From NCBI RefSeq assembly GCF_037975245.1, contig NC_092572.1, positions 3,385,501-3,449,500 on the forward strand: 64,000 bases of DNA, written 5' to 3'. A program made the translations under genes and the position numbers. Each line of letters opens with the position of its first letter. Position 1 is the stretch's first letter. The stretch comes from Apostichopus japonicus. Taxonomy: Eukaryota > Echinodermata > Holothuroidea > Aspidochirotida > Stichopodidae. Shown piece after piece: positions 47,316-58,316 of the stretch. Under the pieces are notes generated by a model. That model was not told the origin of the DNA. It did no database searches and saw only the letters and a program-made list of their open reading frames with translations.

Positions 47316-47720
47316 CTAGAGTGCGACAGTCGGAAATTCCGACTGTCGCACTCCAATTTTCCAACTAGCGTCAGTTTTACCATGGCTTGGGGGTGAGGCA
47401 CACCCACACCCCTCTAACGATGTCCCTGCGCGGTGAATATGGAACACGATCACATGGTTCAGCCTCTGTTGAGTCATGGTGCTCCGTAGCCTTGTCTTCA
47501 AACGCCTCAAAGCACTAAAAGATCTCTCGGCTTCCGTCGAACTGGCGGAGGAGACGAGGAGCAACCGCAAGAGAGCTTCGACTTCACCAAACATAGCCCG
47601 TACCACTGGATTCATCAACTTGAATATTTGTCTATACCCTTCAACCGACTACGAATGGAACTGGCCTCGAAATAAAGGCAGACTAAGCTTAAGATTGTTG
47701 GAGAGCTCAGGGTACCAACT
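47316..47720 (-). pseudogene. hAT transposase C-terminal (hATC) remnant
   Basis: On the minus strand the translation includes LLVSSASSTEAERSFSALRR followed by LKTRLRSTMTQQRLNHVIVF, the hallmark of the hAT dimerisation domain as seen in ZMYM1-like transposase relatives. Upstream the frame continues as FRGQFHS, an in-frame TAG, then SVEGYRQIFKLMNPVVRAMF. At least one nonsense change is therefore present and no start codon belongs to it. The zinc-finger and catalytic parts are absent from the window. It is a dead fragment of the element that spans 44350-47925. Confidence 0.85.
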
Positions 47721-47925
47721 CACGAGATCTGGGTGGAATTCTCTATTCAGCAACATTGAGTGATATTCGAGGATATGAATCCTAAGATGTGTAAGCCGTA
47801 ACCAAATAGAGCCACGACACTACTCTTTTTCCAAATGTGTGGGGGGGACATTTGATATTGTTTCCCCCATCCATCGAAATGTGGGGGGGACGTGTCCCCC
47901 CGTCCCCCCTGGATTGACGCCCATG

Positions 47926-48200
47926 ATTTGAAGCAATGAGGCTTAGCAATTGGGAGGTTCGTGGTTCGGCCGGGTCATAATAAGGTTGGTCTTTCATCCA
48001 AAAGCAATCTCCGGTTTTCCCATCTAAAATGACTACTAAATGGAAAAAAAAAATCAAAATTTGAGTTAAAATGTGGAATTGGAAGCCACCCGACGTGTAA
48101 GTTGTAACCTATAAGCTTTTGCGGGTTTTCTCCCACATTTGTGTTCGCTGCGTCGTAAAAATAACTGCTGATTATTATTATCATTATTATTATTACATTG
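47926..48200 (+). mobile_element. 3' part of the split tRNA-derived SINE
   Basis: It resumes with ATTTGAAGCAATGAGGCTTA, then a box-B-like GTTCGTGGTTCGGCCGGG. The body holds GAATTGGAAGCCACCCGACG and GTCGTAAAAATAACTGCTGA, and ends in ATT/ATC repeats. Every block is found in the same order in the minus-strand copy at 56737-57041, which supports one SINE family. Confidence 0.8.
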
Positions 48201-48571
48201 AAATTGCCATTCCAACCTCTGTCCAATCTCGGATGACCCAACTCTAACGTCCCTTATCATTATCATAGATAGGCTATACTTGGTACTATTATTATTGAAC
48301 CAAAACGTTAGAATCATAGGGTATTTCTAAGCTACTCGTTGAAAGAGCTGCGGCTAGCAAATATTTTGTTCATAGCCTAAGCATATAGGCTATGGTTGTA
48401 CTTGCGTGCGTGTATGTGCCGAGGGATGGGGTGGGGTATGGGTGGTTAGGAGACTTAAGAGAGTGCTGACCTTAAATGAAAACCTGTTATTAGTATCCTC
48501 CAGAGAGAGATACTTGAAGCCAATGAGTCGCTTTCATTCGAAGAAAAAACAGGAGCGATCGATGAATTGGA

Positions 48572-48952
48572 CAGTGGCGTAGGAAGGTACTTTTGAGTGG
48601 GGGGGGGGGCTGAAGATTGATGGCCGGCCTGAAGGAGGGGTCTAAGGGGAGGGGGTGTCCCCCTTAGACCCCTTAAGATTTTTTGGGCATTTCCAGGTGG
48701 CCTCAGATGCAATTTGGTGCAATGTAGCACACTTCAACACCCACTCCATTTTGTAAAAACTTTTGCATTTTCACCTGGCCTTAGATGCAATTTGGTGCTC
48801 CAAATGAGACTTTTTTCTCATTTGGAAATGAAAAAGGGGTTTTCTGACTTGCGAAGCGGGGGGGGGGGGGCGGACTAATACTTCCGCCCCTCCATATTTT
48901 TCACTGGGGGGCTCGCGCCCCCAGCCCCCCCCCCCCGGTTCCTACGCCCTTG
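48572..48952. mobile_element. hAT-type MITE (CAAGGGCGTAGG family), 381 bp, copy 2, inverted
   Basis: The perfect 8-bp target duplication GAATTGGA lies at 48564-48571 and 48953-48960. It is the reverse-complement relative of 43710-44083, starting CAGTGGCGTAGGAAGG and ending CCTACGCCCTTG. Internal blocks match closely. The pair forms an inverted repeat of about 375 bp with arms 4.5 kb apart. Confidence 0.92.
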
Positions 48953-49210
48953 GAATTGGATGAGTGGATCTCGGTAAGAATCCGTATTAATCACGGTCGA
49001 CTAATAATTCTGATCATGGGTCTCTTAGCTAGCGTGGTCAAAGAGGAAGGCTGCGAAAAAGTGTGACGAAACAAGTAATTGAAATCAGAAGAGACGGTTT
49101 TCATGCAGTTGTTAAATGTCACCCTTAGAGATCAATGATATTGTCGATTAATTGATTTACTGCAATAGAGAACCTTAAGCTGAGTGATGTTACACATTCC
49201 TCGTGTGGGT

Positions 49211-49590
49211 TAGGATTAGCGTGATGGACAATTGGACTCGTGATCCAAGGCCATTGCTGGCTCTGTTCCTGCCTAGTTCATTACGTTGTGTCCATGAGCA
49301 AATGCTTCATCTCAATCGCCTTGATCTCTCCACCCATGGGTTAAATGGGTACCTGTGAAGTAACTTGTCATTTGATATATGACGTCTGTAAAGCGCTTTG
49401 AGACGCATCGTTGGTAAAGAATGCTATATAAAAATCGATTATTATTAGTTTTATTATCATCATCATCATCGTCACCATCATCATCGTCGTCGTCGTCATC
49501 GTCATCGATATCGGTATCATTATCATGATATTATTGTTATTATGATTATTATTAGTATTATTAGTATTATAAGTATTATTATTATTAATA
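49211..49590 (+). mobile_element. SINE-like element with AAGCGCTTTGAG tail
   Basis: The 3' part GTAAAGCGCTTTGAGACGCA, then ATGCTATATAAAAATC and ATT/ATC/GTC repeats, is the conserved tail type of SINEs that share a 3' end with a LINE partner. A head with tRNA-like spacing (GCGTGATGGACAATTGGAC, later GGCTCTGTTCCTGCC) lies about 170 bases upstream but is diverged. A simple-repeat tail extends to the border of the next element. Confidence 0.55.
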
Positions 49591-49597
49591 CCCAGAT

Positions 49598-50104
49598 CAG
49601 GGGTTCCCTAACTGGGGTGCATGAACCCCAGGGGGTGCGTGAGTCCATTCCAGGGGGCTCGTGAGACGTTTCTGAAAGTCAAAACTAGAGTATTTTTTTG
49701 TTGAACTAAAATCTGATATATCATATAAAGTTAATAATGTACAAAATTTGTACAAATCGAACAACTCTTTTCGCGTTCCATACACAATCATATGTTGCCA
49801 TAGTAGTACCGTGCCGTGCATGTGATAAAACCAGGAGCATCCGGCTCATTGTGTATGATGGGTGATCGATGCGTGATACAATTCGTGATCTTATCTTGAA
49901 GTTTCCAAATAAATATTTGTTCGTCTCTTGTTTTGTTTTTTGCATTACAATATTACACTATGAACTAAATCTTTAACGAAACACTATAAATGCGTATTAT
50001 AGTATAATAATGACTCAGATCGTGTCTCGAAAAGTTGGGGGTTCGTGGACAACTCTGACAACCACAGGGGGTTCGGGGGGGGGGGTAAAGTTAGGGAAAC
50101 CCTG
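49598..50104. mobile_element. hAT-type MITE (CAGGGGTTCCCTAACT ends), 507 bp
   Basis: The inverted ends are CAGGGGTTCCCTAACT and AGTTAGGGAAACCCTG, with one mismatch. The target duplication is ACCCAGAT (49590-49597) and ACCTAGAT (50105-50112), 7 of 8 matching. G runs and GGGGGTTCG blocks lie next to the ends. No coding content. Confidence 0.85.
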
Positions 50105-50385
50105 ACCTAGATCGTAGTAGGCTTCTCAAAGGATAATCGGAGTCATTGAAACAATTCGATACTCCGTTAGCTTTGGCTTTGTTTTGTTTTGAAAATTTCG
50201 TTCTGAGATGACAACAGTCAACATAATCAAACAGTTTCCATGGTAATTCCCTTCTGCCCCGTCTTAACTTTTGTTATCAAATACGATTTTTTTTTTAGTA
50301 GCTCACGGTCGGTATCGTAAATTAGGTACAAATAACAGTGACCGCAAACATTTGCTGTAAATGTCACATTTATTTGTACAAATTT

Positions 50386-50885
50386 AGGGATGTACAGCCA
50401 ACGCTGGGCGGCACTGGGCGGCCCCGCCCAGCACTCAAAATTACCGCCCAGCACTGTCTTAAAAATCGTGAATCCCGCCCAGCAATATTTTCATCAGAAA
50501 TCCCGACATTCCTAACAATATATTCAACATAAATTGGGCCTAGCCTATGCCAAAATCATACAGTCTAATAATGCATCAATTACGCTTGCAAAAAACATTA
50601 CTTACGGCTCTCAATCGGTCCCTTGTAACATCTCTATGAAACATACAAATAACTTTTACCAGGTACGTTATATATTTCACTAAAAAAAATGAAAAAAAGT
50701 AAATTGTCAGCAAAACTAGTTTATGTGCTTAAAAAGCTACACAGGTGCCAGCATTTGCCATCTAAGCACCTTCAAAAATCGAAAAATTTCTCAAAGGGCA
50801 GGGGTAACCCCCTCCCCTTTAGACCTCCCCCCACCAGCACGGCGATCAGTATACCCGGCACTCAGGAAATCCTGGGCACATCCCT
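50386..50885. mobile_element. hAT-like MITE (AGGGATGT ends)
   Basis: Left AGGGATGT and right ACATCCCT are short inverted ends. The flanking octamers ACAAATTT and GCAAATTA agree at 6 of 8 positions. Inside the left end are tandem CTGGGCGG / CCGCCCAGCACT blocks, and the right side has CCCCTCCCCTTTAGACC-like C-rich sequence as in the element at 23041-23498. Confidence 0.6.
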
Positions 50886-52574
50886 GCAAATTATTATAAA
50901 AGGATACCAATATATACTTATCGATTTCTGACTCTTTCTACAGATTGAAGAAACAATAATGTGGTAAAATATTAAAATATCATCTTAGTTTGTTCCTGTT
51001 CGGGATACAGGATGTTTACATTTACGACAACTCGTATTGTCGGCTTTCGGTTTATAACGCCAAACTAAAAACGGATTTATTTAACTAGTTTTACAGAAAT
51101 AGGTGGGCTTTTTCGGGAAACATTAAATTTATCACATGAGTCTACTTTCACTTTCAATAATACGACTTTGCACTTTTGCTTTCCTCTGCAAAAATTTCAA
51201 TCTTGTATGGCCTAATTAATTCACCGAACCTGCTGACTTAAGCAATACTACTATTGAACCAGTGACATTACATAATATATCTATGTTATATGGCGTGTAT
51301 ACTTTCAATTTACTGCAGACAACAAAAAGGAATTCTATTGAAGCTTTATCTGAGAAAGGATTGTGAAACAGGTAGGTCAATCGTTGTTCATAGCTTAATT
51401 TGTTTTGTTTTCTTAATTTATAACATTTTCATTAGTGTATACTAACATAATTGAGTTTCTAGGCTACCACTATTTGTTTGAAATGGTGAAATTAAGTGAA
51501 ATATACGTAAATTGATGAACGAGTGGCTTGCATCAGCCAGCGTGGCAAACACTTGTTTGTAAAAAAAAAAGGGAAAATATAACTTTCTATTGTTATTGCA
51601 AATCGGTACAAGAGAACATTCAAGAAAATGTTGGGAAATACTATAGATGCGCCCTGGATCTCACCAGGGCCATACCTCATTATGGATTATTTGTAACCCA
51701 GCCAAAAACAACGGCCACTCCCCCACAGAAACGTTCTATACAATCATGTAGGCTAGACGGTGTTGAACGATATTTTTGACGTCGTATAGTAGATGTTTGA
51801 CTTCTATGGGAAGTTTATGCATATTGGATAATAACTAACAAGAAAAATACAGGAATTTTTGCTTCCTTTAAAGCAGATAATGTGGCATAATTGGGCCTTA
51901 CAGACAGGTCCAAATAAGCGATAATTCATAAATATATTCTTAGTGACTGAAATGTAAACCCTACCGGGAACCCTCACCCACCCCTCCCTCCACCCCACCC
52001 CCTCTCCCCACCGTCAATTACTCTAGCTCATTAACAGTTGTAGAGCTGGTTCGTGACTTTTATGACGCTACAATTCTGTGCATATAATATGTGAATTAGA
52101 TCCAATTAGATATTCCCTTTCAACCGGTCACTTCTAAACCAAATTGTTAACACACATCCGATCCCGTCTTTCCGTTTTTGCTAAGATCATATGTGATCAT
52201 GTGTACACAGTACATAACAGATCGCTCACCTGCAACCTTTAACCTGATCATAATATGTAGCATCTATTTTCAAAGGGATTCGTGATACTTGACCTTACAT
52301 CGCCATGATATGATAGTAATGGTTATAGTCTTAATGTAAGGGGACTGGGGTTGAGAGTGGATCAAACTGTTTGGTTTACTGCCCAAGATATATCAAGGGT
52401 TTATTTTCTATGAATGTCCTTTTGAGCAATAACGTAATCAACATGTTACATATTTTTAGAAAAAAACAAACAAACATTGAAATCAATAAAAAAATGTAAC
52501 GTAAGATCAATCTGCCTTCTGATTTTCATGAAATAAACTCGCTTTAAAAAAATGCATATATATAGGCACTATAG

Positions 52575-52576
<2 letters not shown>

Positions 52577-52630
<54 letters not shown>
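52577..52630. repeat. (TA)n microsatellite
   Basis: About 25 uninterrupted TA dinucleotides. Confidence 0.95.
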
Positions 52631-52632
<2 letters not shown>

Positions 52633-52899
52633 TAATAACTAAAGTACGTTCACACTGTCATGGTCTCAATAGGGATATGGCTTTTCTTTCCGGGTTTAAG
52701 CACTGCGAGCAGTCTGGGGCTTACGGTAGACCATCGTGATTTCAATCACTCCTTTTACGCCTGACGAAGGACCAGGATGTCCGAAAATTTGTGTAGCGTT
52801 TAGTTATTCTATTCTATTCTAAATATTATGTTGGATTTAAAGGCATTACATGTTGTCCTCATCTTTTCTACTATTATGTCTATCCAACACGTGGAACAT

Positions 52900-53038
52900 A
52901 TATATAGGCATATATGTATATATATTATAATATAGTTACATTATAATATAGTTACATTATAATATAATATATATATTATAATATAGTTACATTATACATT
53001 ATAATATAGTTACATTATAAATATATATATATATATAT

Positions 53039-53085
<47 letters not shown>
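52900..53085. repeat. TA-rich compound satellite with ATTATAATATAGTTAC units
   Basis: TA dinucleotide runs flank several copies of a unit resembling ATTATAATATAGTTAC. No gene content. Confidence 0.85.
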
Positions 53086-53087
<2 letters not shown>

Positions 53088-53954
53088 TTTATGTATTACT
53101 GTGTAGGAATTGTTACTGAACACAAGCATTACACATGTGTATTGAACTGACCTCTTTGTGAATTTTAAACTTCAAAGTAATAAATAAGTGATAAAAAAAT
53201 AGCCTCGCAATTTACTGCTTCCAGAAGCCTATTTCCTGTAATATTAAGTCAAACTGTAAAATTTTCTGCATCCCTTATTACCATTTGTTTGGTTTATTAG
53301 AACTTCATTGAGCATTGAGCACCGTTATGATATGGTTCTGTGATGATGAGATTTTAAATGACGATATGGCCTACAGAGAAGTATCGCATATATATGTAGG
53401 CACGGAATTTGATGTTCTATTATTTAAATTACTATATGGTTTGGTAACAACGATTGCTTCGACGTTTGGCTTAAAGGCGATAGGTCAGCTTATCGAATGA
53501 CGTCACGACTCTGTTCATTGTATTTACAGTCCCAAACATGTTGTCGAATGGTAAAATATTTGATCAATCGAATTTTCAACATTTAAATCTCTCAGGGATT
53601 TCATCTGTTTAAATATATGAGAAAAACATCACTTTATTGACAGGGGATAATTTTAAAAGATACTTCCTCGTGGGAGCGTAGCTTTAATGTTTCATTATAC
53701 TGAACAGGAAATTGTAGGCACTAAGAATTCGATTTAATATGTTCTTTTGTTTTCTTTTCACATGCCAACGTGTTTCCTAAAGATAAACGAAAGCATTTCT
53801 AAAACTAAAAGTATTTTCAACGTTTTGTCATGTTATCTCTTGTTAAGTTTGGATAACCTTGAGAGTGGTTTGAAATGATCACTTCTGTTAACTATTGGAA
53901 GGTATGCAGTTATGAACACTTTTGAGTATGAAATGTGCTGGTTATAGCGTGCCT

Positions 53955-54177
<223 letters not shown>

Positions 54178-55079
54178 AGAGGAATGATCCGAAGTTGATG
54201 TTACTAGTAGATTTGTGATGAGTCATCAATAATTAAACATATGTGACCAAAATAGCAACAGACACCTTCGAATTGTCAATAATTCTTAGATTCTATACTC
54301 CCTTTTAATCGATTTTACACCTTTCACTATCTTTCGAAACTCTTTCCAGAACTATTCACTTAACCTTGTAGGCTGTTTTCTATACACATGGTATCGTATA
54401 AGCTCAAACAATTCCAAGATATGGTGTTTCTCTTTTAAATACGAACGATGATACTTAAAAGATACGGTAGCTTTAAATCGAGCCAATGTATTTATATGAA
54501 CCGATATTTACACCTTGGCAAATTGTGATCCAATATGAAGTTTATTACTGTATAAAATTTGAAAAGAAGATATATAGATACGTGTACTTCAACTGTTAAA
54601 TTAATTACACTTAATAAGCAAATTGAAAGAACTACGGTTTTATAAAGGTTGTGAACTGGTAAATAAGTCACACTACGTATCTTGTGTTTATGATTTGGCA
54701 TTATTCCAAATATATTTTTGATTTTTATCAATATGATAGAACATATTATTCAATCTGCCGAAGCATTAAATTATAATCAATTAAATTATATCATGTTATT
54801 ATGCTGGGGTCATTTATTATTTTTAGTTGAATTATGTGTTTGTTAGGTACGTTTACAAACTTGTTCTTTATTTTAACTATTTTATTTTATCGGGACAAAA
54901 TAAGGGGGAGACACTTGGGCTTTAACATACACAAAGTAACAACAAAGAGGGGAAAAGGAGAAAGAAAATTGCGGTAATAGTCCAACAATATTTGATATTT
55001 GATATTATCCACTGAAAGAACAGTTCATTGGTGCAAAAGATGTATGTAACTTTGTGTAGGTCTGATCAAGCCAAAGCAG

Positions 55080-55125
55080 ATATAAATATATATATATATA
55101 CATTTATATAAATACATATTTATAC

Positions 55126-55168
<43 letters not shown>

Positions 55169-55250
55169 ACCCAACGCAGATATAAATATATATAAATACA
55201 TTTATCTAAATACATATATAAATATATATATATATATATTTATATTTATG
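55080..55250. repeat. TA-rich microsatellite with internal duplication
   Basis: (TA)n runs and ATAAATA blocks. The unit CAGATATAAATATATATA occurs twice, at about 55077 and 55177. Confidence 0.9.
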
Positions 55251-56736
55251 TTGTAAATGTTGCCTGTACAACCGCTCCGCTTGCTACACTCCATTGGAAC
55301 CAGGCGATACAAAAAAGAGGTCATGTGATTCTCCTGTCCTCTTCTCGACATGTAACGAAATAGGTTTAGATTTTTGGCTTCACTCTTAAACCGTTAACAC
55401 TCTAAGGAAAGATATAAAAATATAAAATGACTAAACTACGTGACTATCCATTTAATAAACCGTCTTTCAGATACATGTTATTTCGTTCAGTAACAGAGAA
55501 ACATGTCACTTGTTGTGTAACGACACCAGTTTTCTTTGTAGTATAGTTTGTCCGTATTCCGAAGAGAAAATATAAAGATCGGGCCAGTCCAGTTTAAAGT
55601 GATTCCGTTCGTTTGAAAAAAAGGAAAAGGAAATACATAAGACTGTTCATTTTCATTAAACGTGCTTCGTTTAAGGAGCTTATCTGACGATCCATGAAAA
55701 TGGGAATGTTTCACCAAGCTAATTTTGCCAAAAACATCTCATTTATTAAAAAAACTAATGATCGAAAGTATCCAAACATTTATCCGCTGAAGACCGATTT
55801 CATGAATGTATTCTGTTGCGCCGTGCCTCTTGATTTGAACAAGCCAATGAGAGAATGCACTTTTTAGCAGCTCTTATTTCTCGAAGAACAGCTGCTCGTC
55901 GATGCGACTAGCAGACTAGTGACAACAGTAATAAATATGCAAAACCTAGCCTATGGTTATACATACTACTGCACATGGTATCACAGACCTTCTATCATCT
56001 TCACAACCTCTCTATGACTAGGCCTAGTAACGTAACTTATTATCACTAGGTCTCTGACTATAGGCTCTACTTATATTATACTAAGACCTAGGCTACCAAA
56101 CAGCTAGCTCAAGTTTCAACTGACGTACGATGAAGCTATTCGGAGGAATACTAACTTACCATATTTATTGTATTATCAATTCAGCAATAATCTCGCTTCG
56201 AAAGTCCTATGATATGAAAATAGCTGTCCGGTAATACGACCTATACTGCAGAGGAAGAATAAAGTATAGAAAATAAAACAACCGGTATCACTACTAGTAC
56301 AGTACTTAGTCTACTACTATCTAACAGGATTAGTGTGTGTTGTAAAATTCAACATTTTAACTCAAATTTTGAATCTAAAATTATAACTTGAGTAGTAGGC
56401 TATTCATTTGTTACACCGATGACACCGTCGCTGTTGTAACTCACATCTACGTGTGGTCTATAGCTCTTATAATGAGTTTATAAACTGTTTTCAAATGTAA
56501 TCGTTTTATGCCGTTTTCGTTAGATTTAACAACCATCACTGTCAATTACAAATATTGGATGACATATTTCATCTATGATTCAACACCGGTGGTACATTGA
56601 AATATAAAGAAAAATATAAGATCAAACATTATCTTATGATTTCTCCCTTTTCGGTACGCACAAAATAATAATCCACTGATTGTATATGATTAATTTACCA
56701 CCCAACTCAATTTACACAGTCTTTATAGACATACAT

Positions 56737-57041
56737 TCATAATATCATAATAATCAGCAGATATTTTTACGACGGTTAAGCGACCGCAAATGTTGTAAAA
56801 ACCAGCAAGGGCTTATGGATTACAACTTACACTTCGGGTGGCTTCCAATTCAACATTTTTTTTACTCAAATTTGGAACCTATTCAATTTAGAAAGTCATT
56901 ACAAATGGGAAACCGTAGATTGCTCTTAAATGAAAAACCCACCTTACCATGAACCGGCCGGGTATAGAACTCGGAGCCTCCCGATTGATAAGCCTCATAT
57001 CTTCAAATGCCACCGCCTTTATCCACTCGGCCACAGCACCG
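56737..57041 (-). mobile_element. tRNA-derived SINE, uninterrupted copy
   Basis: Read on the minus strand it begins GCTGTGGCCGAGTGGATAAA, a Leu/Ser-tRNA-like 5' half with box A, and then GAGTTCTATACCCGGCCGG (box B region). The body includes TTGGAAGCCACCCGAAGTGT and ends in GTCGTAAAAATATCTGCTGA with ATT repeats, about 305 bases in all. It is not a functional tRNA: no acceptor-stem pairing or normal T arm can be drawn. It is the reference copy for the split SINE at 44321-48200. Confidence 0.8.
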
Positions 57042-57270
57042 GTTATATAAGCTAACTTCGATATTGCATGTCATGCCATACCGATTATGTAAGGTTGCAA
57101 TGTATTATCGGTAAGACAAATACTAAGTTAGATTACTGTATCGCTCATCCTGTCATAACATAACTCGGTCTAAGTATAACGTATATTTTATGGTTACAAT
57201 CATTTTTCCCTGATTCAAATTTACAGACATTCAACACAGAAAATATTCTTTTTTCCAAATTCATTATAAT

Positions 57271-57483
57271 TTGTCAATTCTTTTTTATTGGCAAACTTTT
57301 GATGGTTTAGCAAATTTTCAATGTCGTTGTGCAATCCATGTGTGTTCGTATGAAAGTAGCTTGTCTGTCCGTCAACGGCTGTGCACAAAACCAATGGATT
57401 TTATGGACGAAGTTAACGATGAATGCAGCAATAAAGTGTCTCTCAATATTTCACAACTAAAATGTGCGAATGTCACGGATTAG
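57271..57483 (+). other. Short open frame with cysteines, uncertain
   Basis: The frame reads ...FQCRCAIHVCSYESSLSVRQ and RLCTKPMDFMDEVNDECSNK, with six cysteines and no low complexity, unlike the neighbouring repeat-derived frames. It begins at a non-ATG or intron-like border and ends just before a MITE (57527). It could be an exon of a secreted or membrane protein, or chance. I recognise no domain. Confidence 0.2.
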
Positions 57484-57526
57484 ATATTTACGTTCACAAT
57501 GGAACTGTCAACTGGTAACTATGGCA

Positions 57527-58308
57527 CAAGGGCGGCGGAAGCACTTTTAATTTGGGGGGCACCAACGTCGAAGGGCACTTTGCAGAAATTCGATTGGACT
57601 GATGCAGCCTGATATTTAGTACCCTTTATAACTCTTATTGTATTATCTTATTTGCGTATACACATCACTCCAGCAACGCCATCCCCCCCCCCCCCCCCCC
57701 TCAAGGAAACAATGCATACTAGCACTGCAATATCTAATGTGCAAATTGGGAAACAAGGAAAAAGACAAAATGAGGTGAAATCATTATAAAGTCCAAGTCC
57801 CTGCACACGCGATCGATACATGCATGAAAGCAAATGAAATATGTCAAAATACTGAAAGAAAAATAATTTTCTATGTGTTTTTCAATGGTTAAACTGATAT
57901 TATTATGATCATTATGATTGTAACGACTTTGCCAATAATTATAACCAATTTGGAAGGGTTATAACATGGGAAGTGATTGTATGTTATTGGCATGCGATGT
58001 ATTAGCCAACGCATGCCTATATGATATGCACATTAGCATGTTGAACGCGCGCGTAGCGCGCGAAAAATTTTGGTAATATTTTTCGGGCAAGTCGTTACAG
58101 CCCCCTCCCCCAAATCAAATTGGGCTCTTACGCCTGTGGTGGTAAACATTTAAAACTTCCCGAAATAATTCATTCGACGTGGGTTTCGCTTTGTAAACTC
58201 TTTTTTTATTTAGAAATATTTATGTAGAAAAAGGGCACATTTTTAACCTGAGGAAAAGTGGGGGGGCACGTGCCCCCTGTGCCCTCCCCCCCGGTTCCGC
58301 CGCCCTTG
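57527..58308. mobile_element. hAT-type MITE (CAAGGGCGGCGGAA ends), 782 bp
   Basis: The perfect 8-bp target duplication CTATGGCA lies at 57519-57526 and 58309-58316. Ends are CAAGGGCGGCGGAAGCAC and GGTTCCGCCGCCCTTG, as in the copy at 44703-45353. The middle differs: it carries CGCGCGCGTAGCGCGCG followed by AAAAATTTTGG and CGGGCAAGTCGTTACA (about 58043-58100), the module of the CATAGGCG family. The left half matches the shorter copy closely. Confidence 0.92.
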
Positions 58309-58316
58309 CTATGGCA

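Larger units (their letters stand above)
44350..47925 (-). mobile_element. hAT element with decayed transposase, inserted in a SINE
   Basis: Ends are CAGGGGCGTCAATCC (left) and GGATTGACGCCCATG (right). The perfect 8-bp target duplication ATTTGAAG lies at 44342-44349 and 47926-47933. A transposase C-terminal segment remains on the minus strand at about 47316-47720. The N-terminal four-fifths of a transposase is not recognisable. The interior has been filled by other non-autonomous elements (44703-45353, 45738-46092 and fragments near 46600-47135). The left end carries an AGCGGAGCGCCACCAT hairpin module that recurs near 45130 and 63060. Confidence 0.88.

Noticed and set aside
47476-47763. 95-codon plus-strand frame
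   Set aside because: Antisense shadow of the hATC transposase remnant, which matches a known domain.
56930-57041. tRNA gene (Leu/Ser-like)
   Set aside because: Box A is good, but the acceptor stem and T arm cannot be formed, and the sequence continues into a SINE body with a second family member at 44321-48200.
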